A stretch of 5,693 nucleotides of DNA from Acidobacteriota bacterium (GTDB lineage Bacteria; Acidobacteriota; Blastocatellia; Pyrinomonadales; Pyrinomonadaceae). Below, piece by piece: positions 5,382 to 5,693 of this stretch (its first letter is position 1; every line of letters starts with the position of its first letter). The position numbers and the translations under genes were made by a program. The notes beneath the pieces were generated by a model that was not told the origin of the DNA, searched no databases, and saw only the letters and a list, made by a program, of their open reading frames with translations. Where the stretch lies: positions 1 to 5,693 of the forward strand of contig JAFBAJ010000611.1 in the NCBI GenBank assembly GCA_019247865.1. The letters are read 5' to 3'.

Positions 5382-5693
5382 ATTCTGGTACCAGCTTGAT
5401 GTGATGTCGGAAGCCGCAGCGCGCGAGGCTGTGGAGTATGCTTTGATGGAAGCGGGCGCGCTCGGCACGCAGAGCTTCGAGGCGGGCGACGAGCGGATGA
5501 TCGTCGTCGCTTACTTCGACGCTGTGCCCGAACGTGAAGGCGTGCGCGAAGCTCTCTTTGAAGCTCTCAGGATCTACGGCCTGCCCTCTTCATCCGTGCG
5601 CGGGATGAATTTCAGCGAGGTCGCAGACCGCGACTGGCTCGGCGAATGGAAGCGCGGCTGGCAGCCGGTCGCGGTCGGCCGCCGCTTCGTCAT
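5374..5693 (+). CDS. prmA: Ribosomal protein L11 methyltransferase (5' part, runs off the window)
   Basis: The frame opens with ATG at 5374 inside the end of era (shared ATGAATAA) and stays open for 106 codons to the window edge. It begins MNKFWYQLDVMSEAAAREAV. The N-terminal L11-recognition domain of PrmA is seen, including the family hallmark DWLGEWKRGWQPVAVGRRFV (87-106), which matches the usual DW--EWK--W-P--VG-R-VI pattern. The SAM-binding methyltransferase domain lies beyond the window. The enzyme trimethylates residues of ribosomal protein L11. There is no strong ribosome site of its own, so expression is likely coupled to era translation. Only the truncation by the window limits the call. 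Confidence 0.93.
   Translation, partial: MNKFWYQLDVMSEAAAREAVEYALMEAGALGTQSFEAGDERMIVVAYFDAVPEREGVREALFEALRIYGLPSSSVRGMNFSEVADRDWLGEWKRGWQPVAVGRRFV

Overview
The window reads as a GC-rich bacterial chromosome segment with six protein-coding genes in two divergent blocks and no RNA genes, transposase or CRISPR array. My best guess for the host is Acidobacteriota, perhaps Blastocatellia. This rests on the style of the ECF sigma / zinc-finger anti-sigma / TPR-HEAT gene set, on intergenic repeats built from CCAAAGA-like units, and on GC-rich codon use. It is recognition from memory, not a database result.

Left block (minus strand, read right to left from about 4275 to 59): an ECF-type RNA polymerase sigma factor, overlapped by 11 nt by a membrane-anchored anti-sigma factor with a ZAS-type zinc finger. 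After 21 nt comes an exported protein with an N-terminal TPR-like region and about eight HEAT repeats. A 76-nt gap holding a strong hairpin follows, then an exported chymotrypsin-fold serine protease with an extra C-terminal domain. The first three genes look like one operon. The protease may belong to it or may be set apart by the hairpin. Together they resemble an envelope-signal module: a membrane anti-sigma factor holds the sigma factor, and the exported scaffold and protease would be effectors or sensors. That functional link is inference.

Right block (plus strand, 4452 to the end): era, the ribosome-assembly GTPase with all G motifs and a KH domain, overlaps by 8 nt the start of prmA (ribosomal protein L11 methyltransferase), which runs off the window. 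Both are housekeeping translation genes.

The divergent gap between the blocks (about 4276-4451) holds a candidate promoter for the sigma operon and two copies of a dispersed repeat facing each other. A third copy lies at 1-55, directly after the protease stop codon. No gene-free stretch exceeds 300 bases. The most notable points are the possible sigma/anti-sigma/HEAT/protease module, the three-copy intergenic repeat, and the hairpin between the HEAT gene and the protease gene, whose one imperfect pair is compatible with minus-strand RNA.
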